Assembly (NCBI GenBank): GCA_017631215.1
Contig: JAGBTR010000205.1
Span: forward strand, 1-6,600
Origin: Clostridia bacterium
GTDB lineage: Bacteria; Bacillota; Clostridia; Oscillospirales; CAG-272
Length of the DNA: 6,600 bases
Reading direction: 5' to 3'
Part shown: positions 1-5,457 of the stretch, piece after piece
How the letters are laid out: each line of letters starts with the position of its first letter
Position numbering within the stretch: position 1 is the first letter of the stretch
Notes under the pieces: generated by a model
Told to the model about the DNA's origin: nothing
Seen by the model: the letters and a program-made list of their open reading frames with translations, nothing else
Database searches by the model: none
Translations under genes and position numbers: made by a program

Positions 1-615
1 CACCGCGACCGTTGCCGCCGAGGTCTGGATGCGTCCTTGCGACTCGGTCTTGGGCACACGCTGGACGCGATGCACACCGCTCTCAAAGCGAAAACGGGAA
101 TAGGCACCGTCGCCCTCGATCATAAAGACAATCTCGCGGTAGCCTCCAAGCTCGGTCTCGTTTGCCCCCGTCACGCTGACACGGTAGCCCGCGGACGAGG
201 CGTACATACTGTACATACGGAAAAGATCAGCCGCAAACAGCGCCGCTTCCTCGCCGCCCGTGCCCGCACGGATTTCGACGAGCACGTTTTTTTCGTCGTT
301 GGGGTCACGGGGGAGAAGCAATACGGTCAGCTCGCGACGCAGCGCCTGCTCGTCAAGACGGGATTGGTGAAGCTGCTCGTTGGCCAGTGCCTTAAGCTCA
401 CTGTCAAGCTCGGGCATCGCAAGAAGCTCGAGTGCCTCGCTCAAAGCGCTCTGCGCACGGCACAGCTCACGGTATTTTTCCACGGTGGGAGCCAAGGCGT
501 GATATTGCTTCATACGCTTGGCGTATTCAGCAGGGTTTGTAACAAGTGCGGGATCGGAGAAGGATGCCTCAAGATGGCAGAACAGCTCTTCGATCTCACG
601 TAGCTTTTGTTCCAT
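1..615 (-). CDS. prfA: Peptide chain release factor 1 (N-terminal 205 residues; runs off left edge)
   Basis: Release factor 1 recognises UAA and UAG stop codons in the ribosomal A site and triggers peptidyl-tRNA hydrolysis. The visible part is the helical N-terminal region and the PCRF domain. Family hallmarks are [19 protein letters not shown] (residues 114-132), [12 protein letters not shown] (157-168) and [18 protein letters not shown] (179-196), the last leading into the domain that carries the GGQ catalytic loop. The GGQ and the stop-codon recognition motif lie beyond the window, so RF1 rather than RF2 is judged from the overall length and the TESQGRI context. The start at 615 is chosen because a GGAGGAGG Shine-Dalgarno (622-629) sits about 6 bases upstream. 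An in-frame ATG two codons earlier (621) would lie almost on top of that site. It is the last visible gene of the leftward operon, 37 bases after the aminopeptidase stop with no terminator between them. Identity is secure; RF1 over RF2 is very likely. Confidence 0.95.
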   Translation of the reverse strand, partial: MEQKLREIEELFCHLEASFSDPALVTNPAEYAKRMKQYHALAPTVEKYRELCRAQSALSEALELLAMPELDSELKALANEQLHQSRLDEQALRRELTVLLLPRDPNDEKNVLVEIRAGTGGEEAALFAADLFRMYSMYASSAGYRVSVTGANETELGGYREIVFMIEGDGAYSRFRFESGVHRVQRVPKTESQGRIQTSAATVAV

Positions 616-652
616 TGACATCCTCCTCCTTTCTCAAAAACGGATAGAATAA

Positions 653-2050
653 TTATGCGCGGAAGAACGCCGCGAAGGCGCGGTGAGCCTCGTAAAGATC
701 GGCCTTGGAGATCAGCTCGTAGGGCGCGTGCATTGCCGTCACGCCGACACCGATGTCGATGGTGTCGATGTTGTGGACGGACAGATACTTTGCGACCGTT
801 CCGCCGCCGCCGGCATCGACCGCACCCAGCTCGGCGATCTGCCAGACAACGCCCGCACCGTCCAGCACGCGGCGGAGCCAAGCGGTGTACTCGGCGGTCG
901 CATCGTTGGTGCTGCTCTTACCGCGTGCGCCCGTGTACTTGGAGACGGACACGCCGCAGTTGATGATGGACGAATTGCGGATCTCGAACACGTCGGAGAA
1001 GTTGGGCTCGTAGTTGGCCGTGACGTCGGAGGACAGGCACTTGGAGTTGGCGCGGACGATGGCGGACTTGCCACCAAGCGCGTCGGCCAGCGTGTCGATC
1101 AGGTCGAGGATGACCTCGCACTGCATACCCGTCACACCGTCGCTGCCCGTCTCCTCCTTGTCGGCGAGGATGACCATCTTGGTGTGGGTGTCGTTCTCCT
1201 CGGTGAACAGAGCCGTCATTGCAGGATAAGCGCAAACGCGGTCATCGTGACCGTAGGCGGCGATCATCGAGCGGTCAAAGCCGACGTCGCGAGCCTTGAG
1301 CGCGGGAACGACGCACAGCTCTGCCGACAAAAAGTCTCTCTCGGTGATGCCGTACTTGTCGTTGAGCAGCTTGAGTGCGTGGATCTTGACGGCGTCCTTC
1401 TCGGCGTCAGCGAGCGGGCGCGAGCCGATCAGCACGTTGAGCTTCTCACCGGGGATAGCCGAGCCGAGCGGCTTTTCGCTCTGTGCTGCGCCGAGGTGGG
1501 GAAGCAGGTCGTTGATATAGAAGATGGGATCGCTGTCGTCCTCACCGATCGCGACGTTGACCGTCTCGCCGTCGGCCTTGATAACGACACCGTGCAGAGC
1601 GAGCGGTACCGTCACCCACTGATACTTGCGAACGCCGCCGTAGTAGTGCGTCTTGAGGAAGCCCATTCCGTTGTCCTCGTAGAGAGGGCAGGGCTTGAGA
1701 TCGAGACGGGGCGAGTCGATGTGCGCCGCCACGATGCGAATACCGCTGTTGATGGGTTCGCTGCCGATCTGCATAAGGAACAGATTCTTGCCGCGGTTGT
1801 TGAAGTAGAGGCGGTCACCGACCTTGACCTCGTCGCCCAGCGACCAGGCGCGGTAGCCCTTGGCCTCGGCCAGAGCGATGGCGGCGGTTACGGCCTCGCG
1901 CTCGGTTTTGGCCGCATCCAGATAGCGCATATAGTCGTGCGCGTAATCGTAAGCGGCATCGACCATAGCGGTGTCGTTCTCAAAGACCTCGTAGAAGGAC
2001 TTCTTTTTGTAGGTGAGCTCCTCGTAGCTTTTCTTGTTCTCAGACATCAT
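653..2050 (-). CDS. M18 family zinc aminopeptidase (aspartyl aminopeptidase-like)
   Basis: This is a complete 465-residue cytosolic metallo-aminopeptidase of family M18 (clan MH), which removes N-terminal residues from peptides using two zinc ions; in characterised members acidic residues are often preferred. Family motifs appear in order: AAHIDSPRLDLKP with metal ligand His110; YGHDDR with the bridging Asp at 269 or 270; DKEETGSDG with the general base and metal ligand at Glu299/Glu300; SSDVTANYEPNF with Asp342; and GVTAMHAPYE with His441. All expected ligands are present, so it should be active. The length fits bacterial M18 proteins. Translation starts at ATG 2050 (a second ATG follows at once at 2047) behind an AAAGGAA site. 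No signal peptide or membrane segment is seen. It lies 26 bases after the transglycosylase stop and 37 bases before prfA, in the same orientation, consistent with co-transcription. Substrate preference cannot be read from the sequence, so no symbol (apeA/apeB) is assigned. Confidence 0.95.
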   Translation of the reverse strand: MMSENKKSYEELTYKKKSFYEVFENDTAMVDAAYDYAHDYMRYLDAAKTEREAVTAAIALAEAKGYRAWSLGDEVKVGDRLYFNNRGKNLFLMQIGSEPINSGIRIVAAHIDSPRLDLKPCPLYEDNGMGFLKTHYYGGVRKYQWVTVPLALHGVVIKADGETVNVAIGEDDSDPIFYINDLLPHLGAAQSEKPLGSAIPGEKLNVLIGSRPLADAEKDAVKIHALKLLNDKYGITERDFLSAELCVVPALKARDVGFDRSMIAAYGHDDRVCAYPAMTALFTEENDTHTKMVILADKEETGSDGVTGMQCEVILDLIDTLADALGGKSAIVRANSKCLSSDVTANYEPNFSDVFEIRNSSIINCGVSVSKYTGARGKSSTNDATAEYTAWLRRVLDGAGVVWQIAELGAVDAGGGGTVAKYLSVHNIDTIDIGVGVTAMHAPYELISKADLYEAHRAFAAFFRA

Positions 2051-2076
2051 CGTAATTCCTTTCTGTTGTTTGGATT

Positions 2077-2691
2077 TTATTTTGTCCTGCTCTCAAAGGC
2101 AGGTATGTGCTCCGGGAAGTAAAGCTCCGCGTATTTCTCATACGCAGAGCCAACCTTCGCCACGTAGGCGTAGGTCTGACCAAAGGGGATCTCGTCAGGG
2201 TTTAGCGTGCCGTCCGCGCGTGTCAGTGTGCTGTCCGTCAGCCAATCGTCCACGTTGCCGGGACCTGCATTGTAGGCGGCGCACGCCTCCATCCAGGAGC
2301 CGTAGCGGTCGTACAGCCAGCGCAGATAGTAGACACCGAAGCGGATGTTGGTCTTGGCATCCGTCAGCGCGGATGGGTCTGCGTCCCCGTGCAGATGATA
2401 GTCGGCAAGCCAGACGTAGGTGTCGGGGAGCAGCTGCATCAGCCCCACAGCCCCCGCCGAGGAGACGGCGTTTCGGTCGAAGTCGCTCTCGGTGCGTATG
2501 ACCGCATAGACGAGCGGCTCGGGCACGTCGTACTCGTGTGCGTATTGGTGGACGTATATTTCGTAATGGCGTGGGTAGAGCTGCTTGTCAACGTGACCCT
2601 TCGTCGACATCGCGACGACGATCACCAGCACGAGCAGAAGAAAAAGCAATAGAACGCGTGTCCTGCGGTGAATCGAAACGACGCCTCTCAT
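2077..2691 (-). CDS. Membrane-anchored lytic murein transglycosylase (SLT domain)
   Basis: This 204-residue protein would cleave the glycan strands of peptidoglycan without water, forming 1,6-anhydromuramyl ends, during wall growth or remodelling. Residues about 13-28 form one strongly hydrophobic segment after a basic N-terminus (MRGVVSIHRRTR), a signal anchor that places the catalytic domain outside the membrane. The SLT goose-lysozyme-like fold is shown by VIRTESDFD with catalytic Glu68, then AGAVGLMQLLPDT (80-91), NIRFGVYYLRWL (115-126) and AAYNAGPGNVDDW (138-150), the standard motif order in bacterial SLT enzymes. Its ATG overlaps the coaE stop by four bases (ATGA at 2688-2691), implying translational coupling; the Shine-Dalgarno is a weak G-run inside the end of coaE. 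Pairing of coaE with an SLT gene is, from memory, common in Clostridia. The family call is firm; the physiological role (division, sporulation or turnover) is not resolved. Confidence 0.93.
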   Translation of the reverse strand: MRGVVSIHRRTRVLLLFLLLVLVIVVAMSTKGHVDKQLYPRHYEIYVHQYAHEYDVPEPLVYAVIRTESDFDRNAVSSAGAVGLMQLLPDTYVWLADYHLHGDADPSALTDAKTNIRFGVYYLRWLYDRYGSWMEACAAYNAGPGNVDDWLTDSTLTRADGTLNPDEIPFGQTYAYVAKVGSAYEKYAELYFPEHIPAFESRTK

Positions 2692-3299
2692 ATCTCGCCC
2701 CCCAGATCCGTCAGCACGGCATCCACCGCACGCTCCAGATCGACGCGGGTGCCGTTGTTTTCGATGACGAAACGGGCGCGCTCACGGTAAAACGCATCGT
2801 CGGGCTGTGCGTCGAGTCGGGCAACGAGCGCCTCGCGGCTCTTGTTGTCTCGTGCGAGCAATCGCCCAAGCCGCACCTCGCGGTCGGCGATCACGGCGAT
2901 CACCGCCTCGCATATGGCATCCATTCCCGCCTCAAGCAGCAACGGCGCATCAATGACGGCGGCGCGGTAGCCCTCGGCGCGGTAAGCGTCGAGCAGCTCG
3001 CTTGTGCGCTCGGTCACAAAGCGATGCGTGATGCGATTGAGCGTTTCGTGCCGCTCGCGCGCCTTGTCGGTGTCGGCAAAGACGAGAGACGCGAGCATCG
3101 CTCGATCCAGCGTGCCGTCCTCGGTCAGAATATCCCGACCGAACGCATCAACCAACGCGTCAAGGCAGGGGGAGGGGGGGATGAGTAGCTCGTGATAGAC
3201 GCGGTCGGTGTCGATGACGGCAAGTCCACGCTCCCGCAGGATCGCGCCGACCTCTCCCTTTCCCGCACCACTCGGGCCGGTCAGCCCAAAGATTCTCAC
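2688..3299 (-). CDS. coaE: Dephospho-CoA kinase
   Basis: CoaE catalyses the last step of coenzyme A synthesis, ATP-dependent phosphorylation of the 3'-hydroxyl of dephospho-CoA, in the cytosol. The 203-residue length is typical. Visible motifs are a P-loop GLTGPSGAGKG (residues 5-15), VIDTDRVYHELL (28-39) with the conserved acidic residues Asp30/Asp32, DGTLDRAMLASLVF (61-74), ITHRFV (90-95), AVIDAPLLLEAGMD (114-127) and a lid-region RLGRLLARD (143-151). The start is GTG at 3299, overlapping the TGA of the upstream oxidoreductase as GTGA, with an AGGTGG Shine-Dalgarno 7 bases upstream; the stop overlaps the next gene's ATG. One oddity: the residue after the P-loop lysine is Gly15 where most CoaE proteins have Ser or Thr. 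That pattern (GPSGAGKG) recalls GMP and adenylate kinases, but the remaining motifs are CoaE-specific. Confidence 0.94.
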   Translation of the reverse strand: MRIFGLTGPSGAGKGEVGAILRERGLAVIDTDRVYHELLIPPSPCLDALVDAFGRDILTEDGTLDRAMLASLVFADTDKARERHETLNRITHRFVTERTSELLDAYRAEGYRAAVIDAPLLLEAGMDAICEAVIAVIADREVRLGRLLARDNKSREALVARLDAQPDDAFYRERARFVIENNGTRVDLERAVDAVLTDLGGEI

Positions 3300-4429
3300 G
3301 GTGCGACCACCTCGATTCTCACACCGCCTCGGCGGTCGGACTCTCTCGCCGCCAGCATAACAGACTGCACGTATGCGCCGTCCGCCAGCGAGGGCGAGAA
3401 GGCTCTCTCCTCGGCAACCGCCGAGAGAAATTCATACATCGAGCCGACGTGACAGCGAAGCCAGCCCACGCTCGCCTTGGGCGAGGGGAAGGTGTCACCG
3501 GGGGCGGGGAAGCGACCGCCGCACTCGATGCGGGTAAAGCCGCGCTCACCACCGATGGGCGAGGAAGGTCGGTCGTTGTCGTAAAAATACAGCCACTCGG
3601 GCTCCATCAGCTCGTAGCGGATACTGCCGCGCTCACCGAAGATGACCAGCGACAGATCGTCGCTCGCACCCGTAGCGAGCTTGTTGGCAACAATGGTGCC
3701 GCACGCACCGTTTTTGAGTCGGGCGGTGATATAGAACGCCTCGTCCGCGTCGGTCTGCCAATCGGCGTGGCGGTCAAAAGCGATCTGCTCCTGCCCCTGC
3801 ACGAAATCAAAATCACCGCACAGATAGCGCAGAAGATCGATGATGTGTGAGCCGAGATCGAACAGCACGCCGCCGCCGAATTCCGCGGTCTGCTTCCAGC
3901 CGGGGGCTTTCTCTGCAAAGGTCGAGGTGTTGTGATCGTAGGAGATGCGGAAGGAGAGGATGCGACCCAGCCGCCCCTCGTCGATGAGCTGCTTGGCGCG
4001 CAGTATGGGCGCCATAAAGCGGTTGTTGAACACCATACCGCACGTCCTGCCGCTCTCGCGCTCCTTTCGGGCAATGATCGCGGCCTCCTCGGCGGTCACG
4101 CACAGCGGCTTTTCGCACAGCACGTGCTTGCCTGCGTCCAGCGCGCGGCAGATCATATCAAAGTGTAGCGTGTTGGGCGTGCAGATATCGATGATGTCAA
4201 TATCCTCGCGCGCGATCAGCTCGTCAAAGTCGTGCGCCGCTGTGCCGAGACCGTATTCCTCCGCCAGCGCGACCGACCGCTCGTAGCTCGTGGTGCATAC
4301 CCCCGCGACGCTTGCGCGGAAGGGAAGTGTGCCGTAGAAATAGGCAAGATTGTTGACCGCATAGGCGTGCGTGCGCCCCATACTGCCAAAGCCGACCATA
4401 CCGATGCGAAGCTGCCGTCTTTCGTCCAT
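3296..4429 (-). CDS. Gfo/Idh/MocA family NAD(P)-dependent oxidoreductase
   Basis: This is a 377-residue dehydrogenase of the glucose-fructose oxidoreductase / inositol dehydrogenase family, typically acting on sugars, inositols or their derivatives. The Rossmann nucleotide-binding motif is IGMVGFGSMGRTHA (residues 9-22, GxGxxG at 13-18). It is followed by DIIDICTPNTLH (78-89), the family signature CEKPL (105-109, with the usual catalytic Lys107) and the C-terminal domain motif GGGVLFDLGSHIIDLLRYL (185-203, with the usual acid/base Asp191 and His195). All core residues are present. The reading frame stays open upstream to 4645, but the start at 4429 is preferred: homology begins 8 residues later, a GGGAG site lies 11 bases upstream, and the extra 72 codons would run back through the operon promoter into a small RNA gene. 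It is the first gene of the operon and overlaps coaE by four bases. The substrate is unknown; no sugar transport or catabolic neighbours are visible to suggest one. Confidence 0.92.
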   Translation of the reverse strand: MDERRQLRIGMVGFGSMGRTHAYAVNNLAYFYGTLPFRASVAGVCTTSYERSVALAEEYGLGTAAHDFDELIAREDIDIIDICTPNTLHFDMICRALDAGKHVLCEKPLCVTAEEAAIIARKERESGRTCGMVFNNRFMAPILRAKQLIDEGRLGRILSFRISYDHNTSTFAEKAPGWKQTAEFGGGVLFDLGSHIIDLLRYLCGDFDFVQGQEQIAFDRHADWQTDADEAFYITARLKNGACGTIVANKLATGASDDLSLVIFGERGSIRYELMEPEWLYFYDNDRPSSPIGGERGFTRIECGGRFPAPGDTFPSPKASVGWLRCHVGSMYEFLSAVAEERAFSPSLADGAYVQSVMLAARESDRRGGVRIEVVAP

Positions 4430-4489
4430 CGCCTGCCATTCTCCCTTCGTTTTTTGCTGTAAAAGTGGATACAGATAACCTATTATAAT

Positions 4490-4518
4490 ATTATACACCA
4501 TACGTTGCGATTTTTCAA
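4490..4518 (-). promoter_or_regulatory. Sigma-70 type promoter of the oxidoreductase-coaE-SLT-M18-prfA operon
   Basis: On the minus strand a -35 box TTGAAA (4518-4513) is followed after exactly 17 bases by a perfect -10 box TATAAT (4495-4490). The predicted start is near 4483, giving a leader of about 54 bases before the ATG at 4429. A second TATAAT lies 8 bases further downstream (4487-4482) and could shift the start. No operator or riboswitch-like structure is evident in the short leader. Confidence 0.75.
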
Positions 4519-4549
4519 TAGTATAAACGCATATTTGGTGAATTTGGCG

Positions 4550-4569
4550 AAAAAGTTTTGTGACAAAAC
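4550..4569 (-). terminator. AT-rich hairpin with U-run behind RNA A
   Basis: On the minus strand GTTTTG (4569-4564), loop TCA, CAAAAC (4560-4555) is followed by TTTTT (4554-4550). This small stem lies directly after the U-rich tail of hairpin RNA A and before the operon promoter. It could be a back-up terminator separating the small RNA from the operon. The stem has only two G-C pairs, so its strength is doubtful. Confidence 0.4.
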
Positions 4570-4643
4570 AAAAAGAGACCTTACAATGGTTCCAAGCCCG
4601 CGGCAACCTAAATGTGCCTCTGGGGGGAACCAAGTTCGGTCTC
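4570..4643 (-). ncRNA. Hairpin small RNA A (candidate, cassette 1 of 5)
   Basis: The predicted transcript starts at G4643, 8 bases past the -10 box of its promoter, and is a 69-base hairpin followed by UUUUUGUUUUG. The outer stem GAGACC (4643-4638) pairs with GGUCUC (4580-4575). After a small internal loop, UGGUUCC pairs with GGAACCA (ends 4626-4631 and 4588-4593), then CCC with GGG, then GGCA with UGCC around a 9-base loop. The terminal stem plus U-run makes a self-terminating RNA. No coding capacity or known family is recognised. The structure is drawn by hand; the RNA itself is unproven. Confidence 0.7.
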
Positions 4644-4650
4644 ATATATT

Positions 4651-4679
4651 AGTATACCACAATCGGGAGAGAATGTCAA
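4651..4679 (-). promoter_or_regulatory. Promoter of hairpin RNA A
   Basis: On the minus strand TTGACA (4679-4674), a 17-base spacer and TATACT (4656-4651) form a near-perfect sigma-70 promoter. The 35 bases 4647-4681 are identical to the promoter segment of cassette D (5092-5126), while the hairpins they drive are unrelated in sequence. Confidence 0.8.
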
Positions 4680-4685
4680 CAAAAG

Positions 4686-4717
4686 ATCGCAATATTCGGT
4701 GCAAAGCTCTTCCGAGG
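4686..4717 (-). repeat. Upstream box of cassette A (copy 1 of 3)
   Basis: This 32-base segment is shared with 4844-4875 and 5426-5457. It differs from copy 2 at two bases and from copy 3 at three. It sits at about -43 to -74 relative to the predicted RNA A start, 6 bases beyond the -35 box. It contains the imperfect dyad GGAAGAGCTTTCC in copies 2 and 3 (GGAAGAGCTTTGC here). An activator or UP-type site is inferred from position only. Confidence 0.65.
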
Positions 4718-4726
4718 ATGGGGTGG

Positions 4727-4802
4727 AATAAAGACAGAAAGCCCCCAATCATATGCCGCATATGGCGAGACACTCGCTACGGCATATGATCAAGGACTCT
4801 CT
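4727..4802 (-). ncRNA. Hairpin small RNA B (candidate, cassette 2 of 5)
   Basis: The predicted start is A4802, 7 bases past the -10 box. The 67-base hairpin has the longest stem of the array: 4802-4780 pairs with 4758-4736 over 23 consecutive positions with no mismatch, counting six G-U pairs. Inside lies a second stem, GCGAG-UGU-CUCGC (4778-4766). The 3' flank GUCUUUAUU is only moderately U-rich, so termination is less convincing than for A, C and D. All six wobbles are G-U when read on the minus strand and would be A-C on the plus strand. Confidence 0.72.
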
Positions 4803-4808
4803 GATAAT

Positions 4809-4836
4809 AGTATAGCACAAAAAACCAAAAAGTCAA
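4809..4836 (-). promoter_or_regulatory. Promoter of hairpin RNA B
   Basis: On the minus strand TTGACT (4836-4831), a 16-base T-rich spacer and TATACT (4814-4809). Together with the upstream box it forms a 72-base segment (4804-4875) that differs from the cassette E segment (5386-5457) at three positions. Confidence 0.78.
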
Positions 4837-4843
4837 CCCCTAA

Positions 4844-4875
4844 ATCGCAACATTCGGTGGAAAGCTCTTCCGAGG
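4844..4875 (-). repeat. Upstream box of cassette B (copy 2 of 3)
   Basis: Second copy of the 32-base box, one base different from copy 3 (5426-5457). It begins 7 bases upstream of the -35 box and contains GGAAGAGCTTTCC, an imperfect dyad that could bind a dimeric regulator. The plus strand also encodes the serine-rich peptide SQHSVESSSE in the frame shared by the copies. Confidence 0.65.
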
Positions 4876-4879
4876 CGGC

Positions 4880-4948
4880 AAAATAAAAACGGCATCCTCC
4901 GTGGGGATAGGCGAAAGCCACACACCCATTATAGAGGATACCGTTTCT
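4880..4948 (-). ncRNA. Hairpin small RNA C (candidate, cassette 3 of 5)
   Basis: The predicted start is A4948, exactly 7 bases past the -10 box. The outer stem 4948-4934 pairs with 4899-4885 over 15 positions, two of them G-U (one is an A-C clash on the plus strand within the GC-rich part of the stem). The interior folds as UGGG with CCCA, a G-U-rich segment, then GGC-UUUC-GCC. The last five stem bases are U and are followed by AUUUUG, so this hairpin has the form of an intrinsic terminator. Total hairpin length is 64 bases. Confidence 0.72.
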
Positions 4949-4954
4949 GCTATT

Positions 4955-4983
4955 AGTATAGCATGACTGATTCAAAAAGTCAA
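4955..4983 (-). promoter_or_regulatory. Promoter of hairpin RNA C
   Basis: On the minus strand TTGACT (4983-4978), a 17-base spacer and TATACT (4960-4955). Only the -35, the -10 and the TAAT after it match the other promoters; the spacer is different. The shared 32-base upstream box is absent from this cassette. Confidence 0.75.
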
Positions 4984-5016
4984 TAGAAAGTTTAGTTCCT
5001 TTGGGGCCATCACGAT

Positions 5017-5089
5017 AAAAGAAAAGGATGCGGTCATGGTAATCCCCCCTCGTACCAGTGGTAGAAAGCAGATTACTCGCGCATCCTTT
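5017..5089 (-). ncRNA. Hairpin small RNA D (candidate, cassette 4 of 5)
   Basis: The predicted start is A5089, 7 bases past the -10 box. The outer stem AAAGGAUGCG (5089-5080) pairs perfectly with CGCAUCCUUU (5032-5023). GUAAUC (5076-5071) then pairs with GAUUAC (5044-5039), and UACC-ACU-GGUA forms the tip (5063-5053), flanked by further G-U-rich pairing. The hairpin is 67 bases and is followed by UCUUUU, a good terminator tail. It is antisense to the beginning of the plus-strand frame that leads into the 5118-5495 ORF. Confidence 0.72.
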
Positions 5090-5095
5090 AGTATT

Positions 5096-5124
5096 AGTAT
5101 ACCACAATCGGGAGAGAATGTCAA
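5096..5124 (-). promoter_or_regulatory. Promoter of hairpin RNA D
   Basis: On the minus strand TTGACA (5124-5119), a 17-base spacer and TATACT (5101-5096). The 35-base segment 5092-5126 is identical to that of cassette A, but identity ends just beyond the -35 box; the 32-base upstream box is replaced by the beginning of the protein remnant. Confidence 0.8.
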
Positions 5125-5312
5125 CAGTCAAGGAAAAAATTGCGAACAAAACCCCAAATCACCATTCTGTAGTTGATATTTTGGAAACCTCAAAATATGT
5201 GCAACGACCCAAGGCGGAGGAAAACAAGATCGTCTTGGACGGTGTGCTGTATGATGTGACTTTCAATATTCGCGACAAGGGTAAACAACAGATCCAATAC
5301 TTGATCGAGTTC

Positions 5313-5384
5313 AAAGAAAGTGAGACGCCCGGTCAAAGCACTACGGCCACAAAGGGCCTCCTACCATCAGACCAAGCGTCTCAC
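5313..5384 (-). ncRNA. Hairpin small RNA E (candidate, cassette 5 of 5)
   Basis: The predicted start is G5384, 7 bases past the -10 box. The outer stem 5384-5370 pairs with 5334-5320 over 15 consecutive positions, two of them G-U on the minus strand (A-C on the plus strand). The interior is less regular, with a possible GGCC-CUUUGU-GGCC tip. The 3' flank is UUUCUUUG, and the hairpin is 65 bases. It lies antisense to the 5118-5495 ORF, so it could also act on that message if both are transcribed. Confidence 0.7.
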
Positions 5385-5390
5385 AATAAT

Positions 5391-5418
5391 AGTATAGCAC
5401 AAAAAACAAAAAAGTCAA
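5391..5418 (-). promoter_or_regulatory. Promoter of hairpin RNA E
   Basis: On the minus strand TTGACT (5418-5413), a 16-base T-rich spacer and TATACT (5396-5391), almost identical to the cassette B promoter. It lies antisense within the protein remnant, where the plus strand reads NSIAQKTKKST. Confidence 0.78.
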
Positions 5419-5425
5419 CACCTAA

Positions 5426-5457
5426 ATCGAAACATTCGGTGGAAAGCTCTTCCGAGG
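5426..5457 (-). repeat. Upstream box of cassette E (copy 3 of 3)
   Basis: Third copy of the 32-base box, 7 bases upstream of the -35 box and one base different from copy 2. It contains the GGAAGAGCTTTCC dyad. In the plus-strand frame it encodes SKHSVESSSE near the end of the protein remnant. Confidence 0.65.

Noticed and set aside
37..603. Plus-strand ORF of 188 codons at the left edge
   Set aside because: It is antisense to clear prfA coding sequence and resembles no protein.
683..2122. Long plus-strand ORF of 479 codons opposite the aminopeptidase
   Set aside because: The minus strand carries a complete M18 enzyme with all metal ligands; the plus frame is a GC-driven shadow.
4430..4645. 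N-terminal extension of the oxidoreductase to an ATG at 4645 (449 residues)
   Set aside because: The extra 72 codons have no family homology, cross the TTGAAA-N17-TATAAT promoter and overlap hairpin RNA A; ATG 4429 sits right before the Rossmann motif with a GGGAG upstream.
4505..4789. Plus-strand ORF of 94 codons through cassettes A and B
   Set aside because: It has no protein-like composition, runs across the hairpins, and uses a different frame from the shared protein-tail motif.
4885..4948. Riboswitch or T-box leader
   Set aside because: Unit C has a terminator-like stem but no downstream gene in its transcript range and no recognisable ligand-binding core.
4570..5384. Integron attC sites or IS/MITE terminal inverted repeats
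   Set aside because: No attC-type conserved core is present at the stem bases, no integrase or transposase occurs, no shared terminal sequence or target duplication is seen, and wobble bias points to RNA rather than DNA palindromes.
4570..5457. CRISPR array
   Set aside because: The repeats are 35-72 bases, only partly shared and not evenly spaced, the intervening units are self-complementary hairpins each with its own promoter, and no cas gene is present.
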